Shown in pieces: positions 1 through 9,697 of a DNA stretch of 64,000 bases. Below the pieces are notes generated by a model. It ran no database searches and was not told the origin of the DNA. It worked only from the letters and a program-made list of their open reading frames with translations. Position 1 is the stretch's first letter. Every line of letters begins with the position of its first letter. The position numbers and the translations under genes are program-made. This stretch comes from Roseiarcus sp963761435 (lineage in GTDB: Bacteria > Pseudomonadota > Alphaproteobacteria > Rhizobiales > Beijerinckiaceae): contig CAVXHJ010000017.1 of NCBI GenBank assembly GCA_963761435.1, forward strand, positions 62,001 through 126,000, written 5' to 3'.

Positions 1-43
1 AATTCCCGCAACGGTGTTGCAAGCCGGCGACACTCGGCGGCTT

Positions 44-186
44 CCCTTCTCCCACCGGGAGAAGGGCTGGCCCCGGGCGAAGACCCGGGGGTGGCGCGAA
101 GCGCCGGATGAGGGCTGTCATTCCCGCGCAAGCGGGAATCCAAAAGCCGCTTCAAAGGCTGGATGCCCGCTTTCGCGGGCATGACA
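44..186. repeat. Two adjacent palindromic intergenic repeats
   Basis: Positions 44-66 form a near-perfect hairpin (CCCTTCTCCC...GGGAGAAGGG) followed by the GGATGAGGG tail that recurs at 42885-42896. Positions 116-186 form a second structure: two small hairpins built on CCCGCGCAAGCGGG and GCCCGCTTTCGCGGGC, the whole bounded by TGTCAT and ATGACA. Both are the type of short dispersed palindrome common in proteobacterial intergenic DNA. No gene is visible in positions 1-220. Confidence 0.7.
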
Positions 187-220
187 GGCGGGGCGCCGCT
201 AGGTTTCCCGGCCTGATGCG

Positions 221-3066
221 CTAGCCGCCCTTGCCAAGAGCGGCCTTCAGCCCGGCGAGGTTGTTGCGCACAGTCACCGTGCTGGGATGGTCCGGGCCGA
301 GGCTCTTCTCAAGAATCGCGAGCGCGCGACGCATCAGCGGCTCGGCTTCGGCGGGGCGGTTCGTGTCCTGAAGCAGCCCCGCGAGATTGTTGAGGCGGAT
401 CGCCACATCGGGATGATCTGGGCCGTAGCTCTTCTCGTCGATCGCGAGCGCGCGGCGCATCAGCGGCTCGGCCTCGGCGAGGCGGTTCGTGGCCTGAAGC
501 AGAAGCGCGAGATTGTTGAGGTCCGATCGCCACATTGGGATGATCCGGGCCGTAGCTTGTCTCGTCGATCGCCAGCGCGCGGCGCATCAGCGGCTCGGCT
601 TCGGCGAGGCGGTTCGTGGCCTGAAGCAATTGCGCGAGATTGTTGAGGCGGATCGCCACATTGGGATGATCCGGGCCGTAGCTCTTTTCGTCGATCGCCA
701 GCGCGCGGCGCATCAACGGTTCGGCCTCGGCGAGGCGGTTCGTGTCCTGTAGAGCAGGGTCGCGAGATTGTTGAGGCGGATCGCCACATTGGGATGATCC
801 GGGCCGTAGCTCGTCTCGTCGATCGCCAGCGCGCGGCGCATCAGCGGCTCGGCTTCGGCGAGGCGGTTCGTGTCCTGAAGCAGCTGCGCGAGATTGTTGA
901 GGCCGGTCGCCACTTGGGATGGTCCGGGCCGTAGGCTCTTCTCGTCGAATCGCCAGCGCGCGGCGCATCAGCGGTTCGGCCTCGGCGAGGCGGTTCGTGG
1001 CCTGAAGCAGCGCCGCGAGATTGTTGAGGCGGATCGCCACATTGGGATGATCCGGGCCGTAGCTTGTCTCGTCGATCGCCAGCGCGCGGCGCATCAGCGG
1101 TTCGGCTTCGGCGAGGCGGTTCGTGGCCTGAAGCAGCTGCGCGAGATTGTTGAGGCGGATCGCCACCTCGGGATGATCCGGGCCGTAGCTCGTCTCGTCG
1201 ATCGCCAGCGCGCGGCGCATGAGACGCGTTCCGCCTCGGCGTAGTCGAGCCTTCGCGTCGAAGAATTGATCCAAGCTTGCCATAGAAAGCCGCGCGGTCG
1301 GTTGGGCGATCGCCGCCACGTCCGCATGTTCCGCGACCGCGAGCGCATGCGGCGCGAGCGGATCGAGGACCGGCCAGCTCCGCACATCGTCGGGATTGCC
1401 GGCGAACGCCGCGTTCACCCATTCCAGCGCCTCGCGCAAAGCCTGCGCGCGGCGCTCGTCGCTCATCGCGCGGCGGGCGAAATCCTGCACGAGGCGATGG
1501 ACGATGAAGCCCGGCGCGCCGCCGTCCTCCCCGGTCACGCGCGAAACGAGCGAATAGGCGTAGAGGCCGCCGCGCGCTTCATAGGCGTCGGCGCCCGGCG
1601 CCTCGCCGGGGACGGCGACGTCGAGGAGCGAATCGGGAACCGGATCGGGCGCAAGAAAGGCGAGCCGGTCGAGCAGGCGCCGGCTCGTCTCGGCGAGAGC
1701 CGCGCGACCGAGGTCGCCCAGGTCGTGGCCAGCGTCCGATCGGAACCCGTCACCGTCGCATCCGCCCAGGCGAGCGCTTTTTCCCGGCTCTCGCCCCAGA
1801 GCTTCAGGTAGCGCGCAAAGCCGATGTGATCGGTCGCGATATGCGCGCCCGCCTGCTCCAAACCCAGCGCCAGGCCGCCAAGCTCCCGCGCCAGCGTCCG
1901 CGCCAGCGCGGCGTCATCCTTGCTCTTGGCGCGGTCCGCTTCGGTGCGGTCAAGCAGGAATTGCGCGGCCGCGCTCTCGTCGAGCGTGGAGACTTGGAGC
2001 TTTCGCACCCCGGCGGGAAAATTCGACGCCCGCGCGGTGACGACCACATGCCCGCCTTTGAGACGCGGCATGAGTTTCGCCACCTCAGCGACGGCGGCGT
2101 GGTCGTCGACGTTGTCGAGGATCATCAGCCACGTCGGGTTCAACTCAAGCCAGCGCAGGACGGCGGTGATCTTCGTCGCGTCGTCGCGCGCCTCTTTCTC
2201 CGGCAGGTCGAGAATCTCGAACGCCGTCAGCCCCGCCAAACCCGCGTTGAGCGCGGCGCCGTCGCTCGCGCTGACGAACAGCAGCGCCGAATAGACCGTC
2301 TCGCGAGACCACGCATATTCGATCGCGAGCCGCGTCTTGCCGACCCCGCCGAGACCGGAGAGCGCGACCGGAGCGCCCTTGGCGCCGAGGAGCGCCGTAT
2401 GCAGGTCGGCAAGGTCCTCATCGCGCCCGGCGAACAGGCTGCCGAGCGACGCGAAGGGAAGATTGCGGGGCTTGGTGGTCAATCCCGTGTCGGCTTTCTT
2501 CAGCGCGTCCAGAACCGCGGACGCCGAAAACGCGCGCAACAAGATTGTCGGCGCTGGTGAACGGCTTTGCGGGATAGAAGTCGACCGCCTTGAGCCGCGT
2601 CGAGATGATCGGCCTGTGAGGCGCGCGTGGCATCCGTTGGCGCGAATTTTGAGCCGCGTTTCACGCCAAATGCCGGCGCAACGATAACGAGATTCCGTTT
2701 TGCGCCGTCTTTGTTGAAGCCGATCGCGAGCCACGCCTCCCATTGGGTGTAGGTGAGGCGCCCAAGAGCGCCGCGGTCCATGCCCTTGTCAGCGAGCCGC
2801 GCCGCAAGCTCGGGCCGGCGCTTCAAGAGATCATCGACGCTGCTCGGCTGGGGCGTCGAACCCGCCATGTCGCCGACGAAATGCACGACGACGTCGCAGG
2901 TTGCCACGTACTCTTCCAGCATGGCCAGCGTGTCGCCGCCAAGCGCTTGAAAATCCTCCTGAATCTTGATCTCGACATTCGGCCGCGTCAACGCGCGGCG
3001 CAGCTCGTCGCGATAGTCGCCGAACTCATCGGACACGCAGGAGAGAAAGAGCTTGACGTCCGCCAT
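221..3066 (-). pseudogene. DUF4062/TIR-like, NB-ARC and TPR protein, reading frame broken
   Basis: Reads from an ATG at 3066 to a stop at 221. The N-terminal ~150 residues (MADVKLFLSCVSDEFGDYRD..., FVGDMAGSTP, LTYTQWEAWLA) match DUF4062/TIR-like domains. An NB-ARC ATPase follows, with P-loop GLGGVGKTRLAIEY near 2330 and Walker B LMILDNVDD near 2120. After an all-alpha linker come about eight 42-residue TPR units of the kinesin-light-chain type (YGPDHPNVAIRLNNLA...AEAEPLMRRALAI). This is the architecture of STAND-class sensors, some of which act in phage defence or signalling; the role here is inferred only. The protein is spread over all three frames, with shifts near 2620, 2530, 1690, 1255, 1225, 950, 745 and 535. 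Either the gene is decayed or the sequence has indel errors, which near-identical repeats encourage. The domain order itself is intact. Confidence 0.75.
235..1225 (-). repeat. 126-bp tandem repeat array encoding TPR units
   Basis: About eight copies of a 126-bp unit (42 codons), recognisable by the phrase GGGATGATCCGGGCC recurring near 280, 404, 530, 656, 784, 910, 1037 and 1164. Copies are nearly identical at DNA level, including synonymous sites, which implies recent duplication or gene conversion. Small length differences between copies cause most of the frame breaks in the host gene. Confidence 0.85.
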
Positions 3067-3296
3067 TCTGCCGCCGCCCGCGTCATGGCCAAGGCGCGAG
3101 TGTGGCATGGCGGGGCGGGTTCGGCAAAGGAGTCCTATCGCGCGCGATCAGCGTCGGCCCCCGCAACTCCGCAGGTCGAGGCGGATCCCTCGTCTCTCGG
3201 CGCTTCTGCGCGCGCGCAATTGCGCTCTTATCGCGTTGGCTGTTGTGGGGAAGGAATCGGGAGCATGGCGGAGGTGGCGGACGGCGCCATCAAGGC

Positions 3297-3458
3297 GTCA
3301 TGGCCGGGCTTGTCCCGGCCATCCACGAAGGCCCAGCGCATCGACGCAGGCAAGCGCGAAAAGCCTTGCGACCGTCCGCCTTCCTGCCGGTCGCGCCGAG
3401 GCGGGACTCGTTCTTGCGGCGGCCCGGCGTGGATGGCCGGGACAAGCCCGGCCATGAC
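3297..3458. repeat. Element with perfect 31-bp inverted repeats
   Basis: Positions 3297-3327 and 3428-3458 are perfect 31-bp inverted repeats, and each arm is itself a near-palindrome built on GGCCGGGCTTGTCCCGGCC. About 100 bp lie between them with no convincing coding content. It sits in the gene-free stretch 3067-3779. This resembles a small non-autonomous element or paired REP-type repeat. Confidence 0.75.
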
Positions 3459-3615
3459 GGCAAGGGTTCGACGAACGAACAGCAAACCGGTCGACCAACA
3501 GATAACGCCATAAGAGCCAAAAGTCGGCGCGCTCGCCGGCGGCTTGCCCGATCGCGCCCGTGGAGCCCCCGGCCATGACGCGCGAGAGCAAATTGCATTT
3601 GGGTGGGACCAGACT

Positions 3616-3750
3616 CGTCATTTGCGAGCGGGAGCGAAGCAATCCATCCTGCGCCGTTGGTTGGATGGCTTCGTCGCCATAGCCCGTCGAAGACGGGCGT
3701 TCTTCCGAACGCCCCATAGCCCGTCGAAGACGGGCGTCTTCCGAATCGCC
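3616..3750. repeat. GCAATCC-type palindromic repeat plus 37-bp tandem duplication
   Basis: A diverged copy of the GAAGCAATCC...GGATTGCTTC repeat family occupies about 3616-3676. It is followed by two head-to-tail copies of a 37-bp unit (3677-3713 and 3714-3750) containing the hairpin CCCGTCGAAGACGGG. Nothing gene-like is seen here. Confidence 0.65.
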
Positions 3751-3779
3751 CTCAATCGCTCCTCCGAACGACGCCTGCG

Positions 3780-5222
3780 TCAGAACGGATAGTGCTGCGG
3801 TCCCTCGATGGTGATCCAGCGCAGGTCGGTGAACTCGGCGATCACCGCCTTGCTGCCGAAGCGGCCGTAACCGGACGACTTCATGCCTCCGAACGGCATT
3901 TGCGCCTCGTCGTGCACGGTCGGGCCGTTGATGTGGCAGATGCCGGACTCGATCCGTTTCGCGACATTGAGCGCGCGCTGGATGTCGCGGCTGAACACCG
4001 CGGACGACAGGCCATATTCGGTGTCGTTGGCGACCCGGATCGCCTCCTCCTCGCCGTCGACCCGCACGACCGGTTTCACCGGACCGAACAATTCCTCGCG
4101 ATAGATGCGCATCGCTGGAGTCACGCGGTCGATGATCGTCGCCTCGACGATCGCGCCGTTTCGCTTTCCTCCAGCGACAACTTTGGCGCCTTTGGCGACT
4201 GCGTCGGCGATGAGCTCATCCATTCGTTCGGCGGCGCCGACATTGACCAGCGAACCGAGAACGACATGGCCGCGCGGATCGCCGCTCGGCAGCGCTGCCG
4301 CGCGCTTCGCCAGCTTGTCGACGAAAGCGTCGGCGACTTTGGCGTCGACGACGAGCCGCTCCGTCGACATGCAGATCTGCCCCGCGTTGGCGAAGGCGCC
4401 GAACACCGCGGCGTCGACCGCCGCATCGATATCGGCGTCGTCGAGCACGATGAGCGGGGCCTTGCCGCCAAGTTCGAGCAGTACTGGCTTCAAATGCTCG
4501 GCGGCGAGCTTGGCGATCATCTTGCCCACCTTGGACGAGCCGGTGAAGTTCACCCGTTTGACCGCGGGATGAGCGATCAGCGCCGCCACGACTTTCGGCG
4601 CGTCCGCGGGAGCGTTGGAGATCACGTTGACGACGCCTTTCGGGAAGCCCGCGTCGTTCATGATCTGGCCGATCAGGCGATGGGTCGCCGGGCAAACTTC
4701 AGATGACTTCAGGATCACCGTATTGCCACAGGCGAGCGGGGCGGCGATCGCGCGCACGCCAAGGATCACCGGAGCGTTCCACGGCGCCATGCCGAGAACG
4801 ACGCCGGCCGGCTGCCGCATCGCGAGCGAAATCACCCCCGGCTTGTCGGCGGGAATGATCTCGCCGAGAATCTGCGTCGTCAGCGCGGCGGCCTCGCGCA
4901 GCATGCTCGCGGCGAAGTGCACGTTGAAGCCCGCCCAGGGCGCGGTCGCGCCGATTTCCTCGATCATCGGCTGGGTGAATTCACCCGCCCGGGCCTCGAG
5001 AAGATCGGCGGCCTTGAGCAGAAGCGCCCGCCGTTCGCTCGGGCCAGTCTGCGACCAGCCGGGAAACGCCCGCGCCGCCGCTTCGACCACCTTATGGACG
5101 TCGGCTTCGCTCGCCGCCGCGGCCTCGCTCGCCACCGCGCCCGTCACCGGATCGCGGCGGGCGTATGTGGCGCCGGAGGCGGCCGGAGCCGCCGCGCCGT
5201 CGATAATGAAATCAACCTTCAT
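3780..5222 (-). CDS. Aldehyde dehydrogenase, salicylaldehyde/vanillin dehydrogenase-like (copy 1)
   Basis: NAD(P)-dependent oxidation of an aldehyde to the carboxylate. The 480-residue protein has the family active site: Glu250 in LELGGKAP and the nucleophile Cys284 in NAGQICMSTER, plus the C-terminal MPFGGMKSSGYGR block. The ICMSTER context and length resemble the salicylaldehyde/vanillin dehydrogenase branch, so an aromatic substrate is likely but not proven. The start at 5222 has GGGAGG 6 nt upstream and fits the family N-terminus better than the longer frame from 5252. It lies 234 bp downstream of the SDR gene, separated from it by a repeat, and is a paralogue of the enzyme at 11086-12537; the two share long identical stretches such as HINGPTVHDEAQMPFGG. 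Confidence 0.92.
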   Translation of the reverse strand: MKVDFIIDGAAAPAASGATYARRDPVTGAVASEAAAASEADVHKVVEAAARAFPGWSQTGPSERRALLLKAADLLEARAGEFTQPMIEEIGATAPWAGFNVHFAASMLREAAALTTQILGEIIPADKPGVISLAMRQPAGVVLGMAPWNAPVILGVRAIAAPLACGNTVILKSSEVCPATHRLIGQIMNDAGFPKGVVNVISNAPADAPKVVAALIAHPAVKRVNFTGSSKVGKMIAKLAAEHLKPVLLELGGKAPLIVLDDADIDAAVDAAVFGAFANAGQICMSTERLVVDAKVADAFVDKLAKRAAALPSGDPRGHVVLGSLVNVGAAERMDELIADAVAKGAKVVAGGKRNGAIVEATIIDRVTPAMRIYREELFGPVKPVVRVDGEEEAIRVANDTEYGLSSAVFSRDIQRALNVAKRIESGICHINGPTVHDEAQMPFGGMKSSGYGRFGSKAVIAEFTDLRWITIEGPQHYPF

Positions 5223-5296
5223 CGAGACCTCCCTTTGCTTTGCTCGCCGCACGCCATGCGCGGCGGCGCCTAGAACCGGTTGCGTTGCCTGGAGCG

Positions 5297-5427
5297 GTCA
5301 TTGCGAGGAGCCATAGGGCGTTCGGAAGAACGCCCGTCTTTCGACAGGCTATGGCGACGAAGCAATCCAGCGAGCGCAAGGCGCGCCCGACGTTCCGCTG
5401 GATTGCTTCGCCGCGCTCGCAATGACG
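5297..5427. repeat. GCAATCC-type palindromic repeat
   Basis: Outer arms TCATTGCGAG and CTCGCAATGA enclose perfect 15-bp inverted repeats at 5358-5372 and 5396-5410, plus a nested hairpin GGGCGTTCGGAAGAACGCCC. It is the same family as the copies at 3616, 34491, 44610 and 47181. It sits between the SDR gene and aldehyde dehydrogenase copy 1. Confidence 0.8.
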
Positions 5428-5455
5428 ACCCTATTCTGCCAAATCGCCTCATGCT

Positions 5456-6244
5456 TTATAATCCGAGAACGGTGGCGTTGATCGAGGCTTCGAGGCCGCC
5501 ATCGACCGGCAGGTTGGCCCCGTTGATCCAGCGTGCGCCATCCGAGCAGAGAAACAGGACCGCGGGCGCAATATCAGGCGCGGCGCCGGCGCGGCCGACG
5601 CGCGCAATGTCGTCGTCGACGCGCGGATCGCCGAAGATCTGACGAAATTCCTTGAGGATCGGAGTCGTGACCGGCCCTGGGCTCACAGCGTTGACGCGCA
5701 AGCCGCGGTCCTTGAACAACGGCTCGTGCGCGGCCCGCATCGTCCAGAGCAGCAGGAGCTCCTTAGACAGCGGATAGGCTTCCCCATCCGCGATCGGATG
5801 CTTGACGAGGAGCGGGCCGAGATCCGGGAATCCTGGCGCGGAAACAAACGCCTTGGCGCGTTCGAGGTTGGCGCGCCAGCCATAGCCGGCGATCGAGGCG
5901 ACATTGACGACGGCGCCGCCCTCTCGAAGCCGGGGCGCGACGGCTTGAGTCAATTCACGGAGGCCGTAGAAGTTGATCGCCAGCGTCTTCTCTGCCCCGA
6001 TCATGCCCGAGACGCCGGCGACATTGCACAGCGCGTCGAAGCGTCGTGGCAGCGTCTCGACGATCTCGGCCACGCCCTGGGCCGAGCCGATGTCGGCCCT
6101 GATGAAGGCGTCCATCGGCCGCGCCGGGGGATTGACGTCGACGCCGATAATGTCGGCGCCCAGCGTGAGAGCGAGTTCGCCGACCCGGGCGCCGATGCCG
6201 GAGGAGATTCCGGTAATGACGATCGTCTTGCCCAGGAGCATCAT
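5456..6244 (-). CDS. SDR-family NAD-dependent oxidoreductase, coniferyl-alcohol-dehydrogenase-like
   Basis: A short-chain dehydrogenase/reductase of 262 residues. The Rossmann motif TGISSGIG is near the N-terminus, NVAG follows, and the catalytic pair is Tyr157/Lys161 in YPLSK. The segment LAINFYGLRELTQA and the closing VDGG resemble the coniferyl-alcohol dehydrogenase / 3-alpha-hydroxysteroid dehydrogenase group, which suggests oxidation of a phenylpropanoid alcohol to the aldehyde. That substrate is inferred from the group and from the two neighbouring aldehyde dehydrogenases. The ATG at 6244 is preceded by GGGAGG and overlaps the livM-type stop codon (ATGA), so it is the last gene of the transporter operon. 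Confidence 0.85.
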   Translation of the reverse strand: MMLLGKTIVITGISSGIGARVGELALTLGADIIGVDVNPPARPMDAFIRADIGSAQGVAEIVETLPRRFDALCNVAGVSGMIGAEKTLAINFYGLRELTQAVAPRLREGGAVVNVASIAGYGWRANLERAKAFVSAPGFPDLGPLLVKHPIADGEAYPLSKELLLLWTMRAAHEPLFKDRGLRVNAVSPGPVTTPILKEFRQIFGDPRVDDDIARVGRAGAAPDIAPAVLFLCSDGARWINGANLPVDGGLEASINATVLGL

Positions 6245-7311
6245 GAGCCTCCCGCCACGCTTCGGCCGCCATCCTGTTTCGGCGCCGGTCCTTTGATCTC
6301 CGCGCCGGTGACGCCTTTGAGAAGGCGCAGGCGGTATCCGATTGGCAGCAGCCTCAGCGACGTCGAGTCCTCGACCCAGCCCCATAGGCCGCGCGGGAAG
6401 AAAAGCGCGAAAACGAGCGCCGTCGCGCCGAGCCCGACAAGATACCAGACACCCATGTCGCCGAACCAGTTCTCGATCGCGAAGAAGACGACGGCGCCGA
6501 GAATCGCGCCCTCGAAGGTCCCCAAGCCTCCGACCAGCGCCATGAAAATCATGTAGGCCGTCCACAGAGGACTGAAATATGCCTTCGGTTGGAAAGTCAG
6601 CGCCGTCGCCACCCAAAGCGCGCCGGCAAGCGCCGCGCCGAAGGCGGCGAGCGTGAACACCAGGCGCTTCGCGCGCGCGACCCTGACCCCGACGGACTCC
6701 GCCGCCTCCTCGTTGTCGCGGATCGCCTGGATCGCCGCGCCGAGCGGACTGCGCAACAGCCAAAAAACGATCGCGAGCAGCCCGGTCATCGCGATGAGCG
6801 CGCACCAATAGGTGACCGCGCGGCGGCTGCCGCTCGAATAAGCGTTGAGCTCGATCAGCGACGTGCCGGTTTCCCCGCGAACGAGCGTGTCGAGGTTGAC
6901 GAGCAGATGCGCAAGCTCCGAGACCACCCACATGCCGATCGCGAACTCGCCGCCCTTGAGCCTGAGCATCACGACCGACAGCGGCCAGGAAAGTGCGCCG
7001 ACAATGAGCGCGCCAAGGAACAGCGACGGATAGACGCTGACCCCGAAGTCCGCGAGGCGGATCGCGGCATAGGCTCCGAGCCCGAAGAAGGCCTGCTGGC
7101 CGATCGACACCAGGCCGCAGAATCCGACCAGCGCGTTCCACATCAGCGCGAGGATGACGTAGATGAACAGCGTCGTGAGCTTGTCGACCGCATTGGCGCT
7201 GAATATTGCTGGGCCGATCGCAAGCACGGCGACAATGACGGCCGCCGCGGCGATCGCCACCCGCGACTCCGGCGTCCAGCGCTCGACGGCGGCGGCGTTG
7301 GTCGCGCTCAT
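6241..7311 (-). CDS. LivM-type ABC transporter permease
   Basis: Inner-membrane permease of the hydrophobic-amino-acid-type ABC transporter family, 356 residues and mostly membrane-spanning. It carries the family segments LMWNALVGFCGLVSIGQ near the N-terminus and AIRDNEEAAESVGV in the cytoplasmic EAA-like loop. It pairs with the permease encoded at 7308-8210. Its ATG at 7311 overlaps the upstream stop by 4 nt, and its own stop overlaps the SDR start, showing tight translational coupling. Relatives of this family carry aromatic acids as well as branched amino acids, and the neighbouring aldehyde-oxidising genes favour an aromatic cargo here. Confidence 0.93.
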   Translation of the reverse strand: MSATNAAAVERWTPESRVAIAAAAVIVAVLAIGPAIFSANAVDKLTTLFIYVILALMWNALVGFCGLVSIGQQAFFGLGAYAAIRLADFGVSVYPSLFLGALIVGALSWPLSVVMLRLKGGEFAIGMWVVSELAHLLVNLDTLVRGETGTSLIELNAYSSGSRRAVTYWCALIAMTGLLAIVFWLLRSPLGAAIQAIRDNEEAAESVGVRVARAKRLVFTLAAFGAALAGALWVATALTFQPKAYFSPLWTAYMIFMALVGGLGTFEGAILGAVVFFAIENWFGDMGVWYLVGLGATALVFALFFPRGLWGWVEDSTSLRLLPIGYRLRLLKGVTGAEIKGPAPKQDGGRSVAGGS

Positions 7312-8210
7312 GACCGGGCTCCGCCGGCGAGCGCGGTCCGGACACGCTGGCCGAGGTCGCCGAAGAACAGCCGCGCGAACAGGACGACGAGAAAAGCGAA
7401 GTGGCCGGCGATGAAGAAGCCCTGCGGGTTCACGAGCGCGCCGAGGCTCTGGGCGACGCCGAGCACGATGCCGCCGACGAGCGTGCCCCAGAGCGACCCC
7501 GCCCCGCCGATCACCGAGGCCTCGAAGGCGAAGATGAGTTGCGCTGCTCCGGCATAAGGATCGAATGTCGCCCGCATGCCGAGGAAAGCTCCGGCGACCG
7601 CGACCGTCGCGAGCGCGATCGCGGCGGCGATCGCGTTGACCCGCCGCGCATTGACGCCGACGAGGCCGACCGTGTCGGGATCCTCGGCGGTCGCGCGGAT
7701 CGCGCGCCCGATCATCGTCCGGTTGAGAAAGGTCTGAATGCCGCCGAGCAGCACGATCGCGACCGCCATGGTCAGGACCGCAAACTTGCCGATGGCGATC
7801 TCGTCGCTGAGCGACCAGCTATCGTAGGAGAGATCGCCGATATAGGGCGCAAGCGAGCGGGTGTCGGCGCCGAAGCCCTGGAACAGAAGGTTGTCGAGAA
7901 TAATCGACAGCCCGAAGGTCGACAGCACCGGCACCAGGAGCCCGCCGCGCGCGCTGCGCTCGAGCACCAGACGCTGCAGCGCCCAGCCGATCAGCGCCAT
8001 CGCGGGAACGACCACGCAGAGGCCGAGAAATGGCTGCACTCCAAAGCGGTCGGCGAGGACGTAGAGCGCATAGGCCGAGAGCACGGCGAGGCTGCCATGC
8101 GCCAGGTTGATGATTCCCATGACGCCGAACATGAACGAAAGCCCGCAGGCGATCAGCGCATAATAGCCGCCGAGCAGGACGCCCTGCAGGATTTGATTGA
8201 CGAAGATCAC
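7308..8210 (-). CDS. LivH-type ABC transporter permease
   Basis: Second permease of the transporter, 300 residues with about eight hydrophobic segments. Diagnostic stretches are YYALIACGLSFMFGVMGIIN at the N-terminus and the EAA-like loop IRATAEDPDTVGLVGVN, followed by FEASVIGGAGSLWGTLVGG. The start is a GTG at 8210 that overlaps the preceding stop codon by 4 nt (GTGA). It forms the membrane channel with the LivM-type protein. Confidence 0.93.
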   Translation of the reverse strand: MIFVNQILQGVLLGGYYALIACGLSFMFGVMGIINLAHGSLAVLSAYALYVLADRFGVQPFLGLCVVVPAMALIGWALQRLVLERSARGGLLVPVLSTFGLSIILDNLLFQGFGADTRSLAPYIGDLSYDSWSLSDEIAIGKFAVLTMAVAIVLLGGIQTFLNRTMIGRAIRATAEDPDTVGLVGVNARRVNAIAAAIALATVAVAGAFLGMRATFDPYAGAAQLIFAFEASVIGGAGSLWGTLVGGIVLGVAQSLGALVNPQGFFIAGHFAFLVVLFARLFFGDLGQRVRTALAGGARS

Positions 8211-8938
8211 GACGGCGCCGCCTCTGCCCGCGACGGCTTTCTCAAGCCGAAATAGGCCTCCGTGACCTCCTCCCGGGTCAGCGTATGCGTCGGTCCCTCG
8301 ATGGCGATTGCGCCTTCGAGCATGCAGATGGTGCGGCTTGCGGTCGCCATGGCGCGCTTGAGGTCCTGCTCGACCAGCAGCATGGCGACGCCGGACGATT
8401 TCAACCCCTCAAGCCGGGCATAAACGCGATCGACGACGAGCGGCGACAAACCCAGCGAAACCTCGTCGAGCAGCAGCAGCTCCGGGTTCATCATCAACGC
8501 CCGCCCAATCGCGGTCGCCTGCTGCTCCCCGCCCGACAGCGTGCCGGCGAGGCTCCTGCGGCGATCCTTGAGGTTGGGAAAAGCCTCCATGACCGCGTCG
8601 AGCGTCCACACGCCCGCCCGGCCGGCCGAGCGCGCGAGCAGAAGATTCTCCTCGACCGTCAGGCGGGCGAACAGGCGCCGCCCCTCCGGCACCAGCGCGA
8701 GCCCGAGCGCGGCGCGCGCGTGCGCGCTTTTGCCGCCAATATCCTCGCCCTTGAAGGCGATCGAGCCCGCCACGTGACGATGCGCGCCCGCGATCGACCG
8801 GAGAAGCGTGGTCTTGCCGGCTCCGTTGGCGCCGACGAGCGCGACCGTCTCGCCCGGCTCGATTGCCAGCGTGACCCCGCGCACCGCCTGGAGCTGGCCG
8901 TGGCGCGCTTCGAGCCCATTGACCGAGAGCAGCGTCAC
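8207..8938 (-). CDS. LivF-type ABC transporter ATP-binding protein
   Basis: Cytoplasmic ATPase subunit of 243 residues. Walker A GANGAGKTT lies at 36-44, the signature LSGGEQQ near residue 140 is followed by LLLLDEVSLGLSP (Walker B and D-loop region), and a switch segment LLVEQD follows. The pattern LVPEGRRLFARLTVEENL is typical of LivF rather than LivG. It starts with GTG, overlapping the LivG-type stop by 4 nt. Confidence 0.94.
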   Translation of the reverse strand: MTLLSVNGLEARHGQLQAVRGVTLAIEPGETVALVGANGAGKTTLLRSIAGAHRHVAGSIAFKGEDIGGKSAHARAALGLALVPEGRRLFARLTVEENLLLARSAGRAGVWTLDAVMEAFPNLKDRRRSLAGTLSGGEQQATAIGRALMMNPELLLLDEVSLGLSPLVVDRVYARLEGLKSSGVAMLLVEQDLKRAMATASRTICMLEGAIAIEGPTHTLTREEVTEAYFGLRKPSRAEAAPS

Positions 8939-9678
8939 ACCACGCCTCCGCCGAGATAGGCCTCGATCACGCGCGGATCAGCCATGACGCCTTGCGGCGG
9001 CCCGTCGGCGATAATGCGCCCCGCATCCATGCACACCAGCCGATCGGCGACGCGCAAAAGGATATGCACGATGTGCTCGATCCAGACGATCGCGACACCG
9101 CGGGCCTTGAGCTCGAGGATGATGTCGACGAGCTCGTTCGCCTCGGCGTCGGTCAATCCGCCGCCGATCTCGTCCAGAAGCAATACGGCAGGGCCGGTGG
9201 CGAGCGCGCGAGCGAGCTCGAGCCGTTTCCTGTCGATGAGGCCGAGGGTCTCGGCGCGCCGGTTGGCGATCGCCGTCATGCCGGTCAGCGCGAGCGAATC
9301 GATCGCTCTCCCGTAAGCCGCTTCGCGCATGAGGCCGCCGCCATGCGCCGCGGCGGTGAATACGTTTTCGAACACCGTCATGCCGCTGAACGGCCTCGGG
9401 ATCTGGTGGGTGCGCGCGAGTCCGCGCCGGCAGCGTTCCGCGGTCGGAACTTGCGTCACGTCCTCGCCGAGAAAGCGCACTCGACCGCTGGTCGGCGCAT
9501 GCGCGCCGACCAGGACGCTGAGCAGGGTCGTCTTGCCGGCGCCGTTCGGGCCGACGACGCCGACCGCCTCGCGGGCGCCGACGGAAAAGTCGACGCCGTC
9601 CAGCACCACGAGGGCGCCGAAGCTTTTCGTCAGGCCTTCCGCGTGAAGCAGAAGAGCATCAGCCCGCGCGTCGGACAT
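8935..9678 (-). CDS. LivG-type ABC transporter ATP-binding protein
   Basis: Second ATPase subunit, 247 residues. Walker A is GPNGAGKTT; RTHQIPRPFSGMTVFENV is the LivG-type Q-loop region; and LLLDEIGGGLTDAE carries Walker B. The usual LSGGQ signature is not obvious: the corresponding stretch reads AETLGLIDRKRLELARALA, a normal variant for LivG proteins. The ATG at 9678 is 19 nt after the binding-protein stop codon. Confidence 0.94.
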   Translation of the reverse strand: MSDARADALLLHAEGLTKSFGALVVLDGVDFSVGAREAVGVVGPNGAGKTTLLSVLVGAHAPTSGRVRFLGEDVTQVPTAERCRRGLARTHQIPRPFSGMTVFENVFTAAAHGGGLMREAAYGRAIDSLALTGMTAIANRRAETLGLIDRKRLELARALATGPAVLLLDEIGGGLTDAEANELVDIILELKARGVAIVWIEHIVHILLRVADRLVCMDAGRIIADGPPQGVMADPRVIEAYLGGGVV

Positions 9679-9697
9679 GCCTCGCGCTCCGCCGCCG

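Noticed and set aside
5456..7345. A 629-codon minus-strand frame
   Set aside because: Its 5' part overlaps the LivM-type permease in another frame and has no family similarity; only the SDR from 6244 is real.
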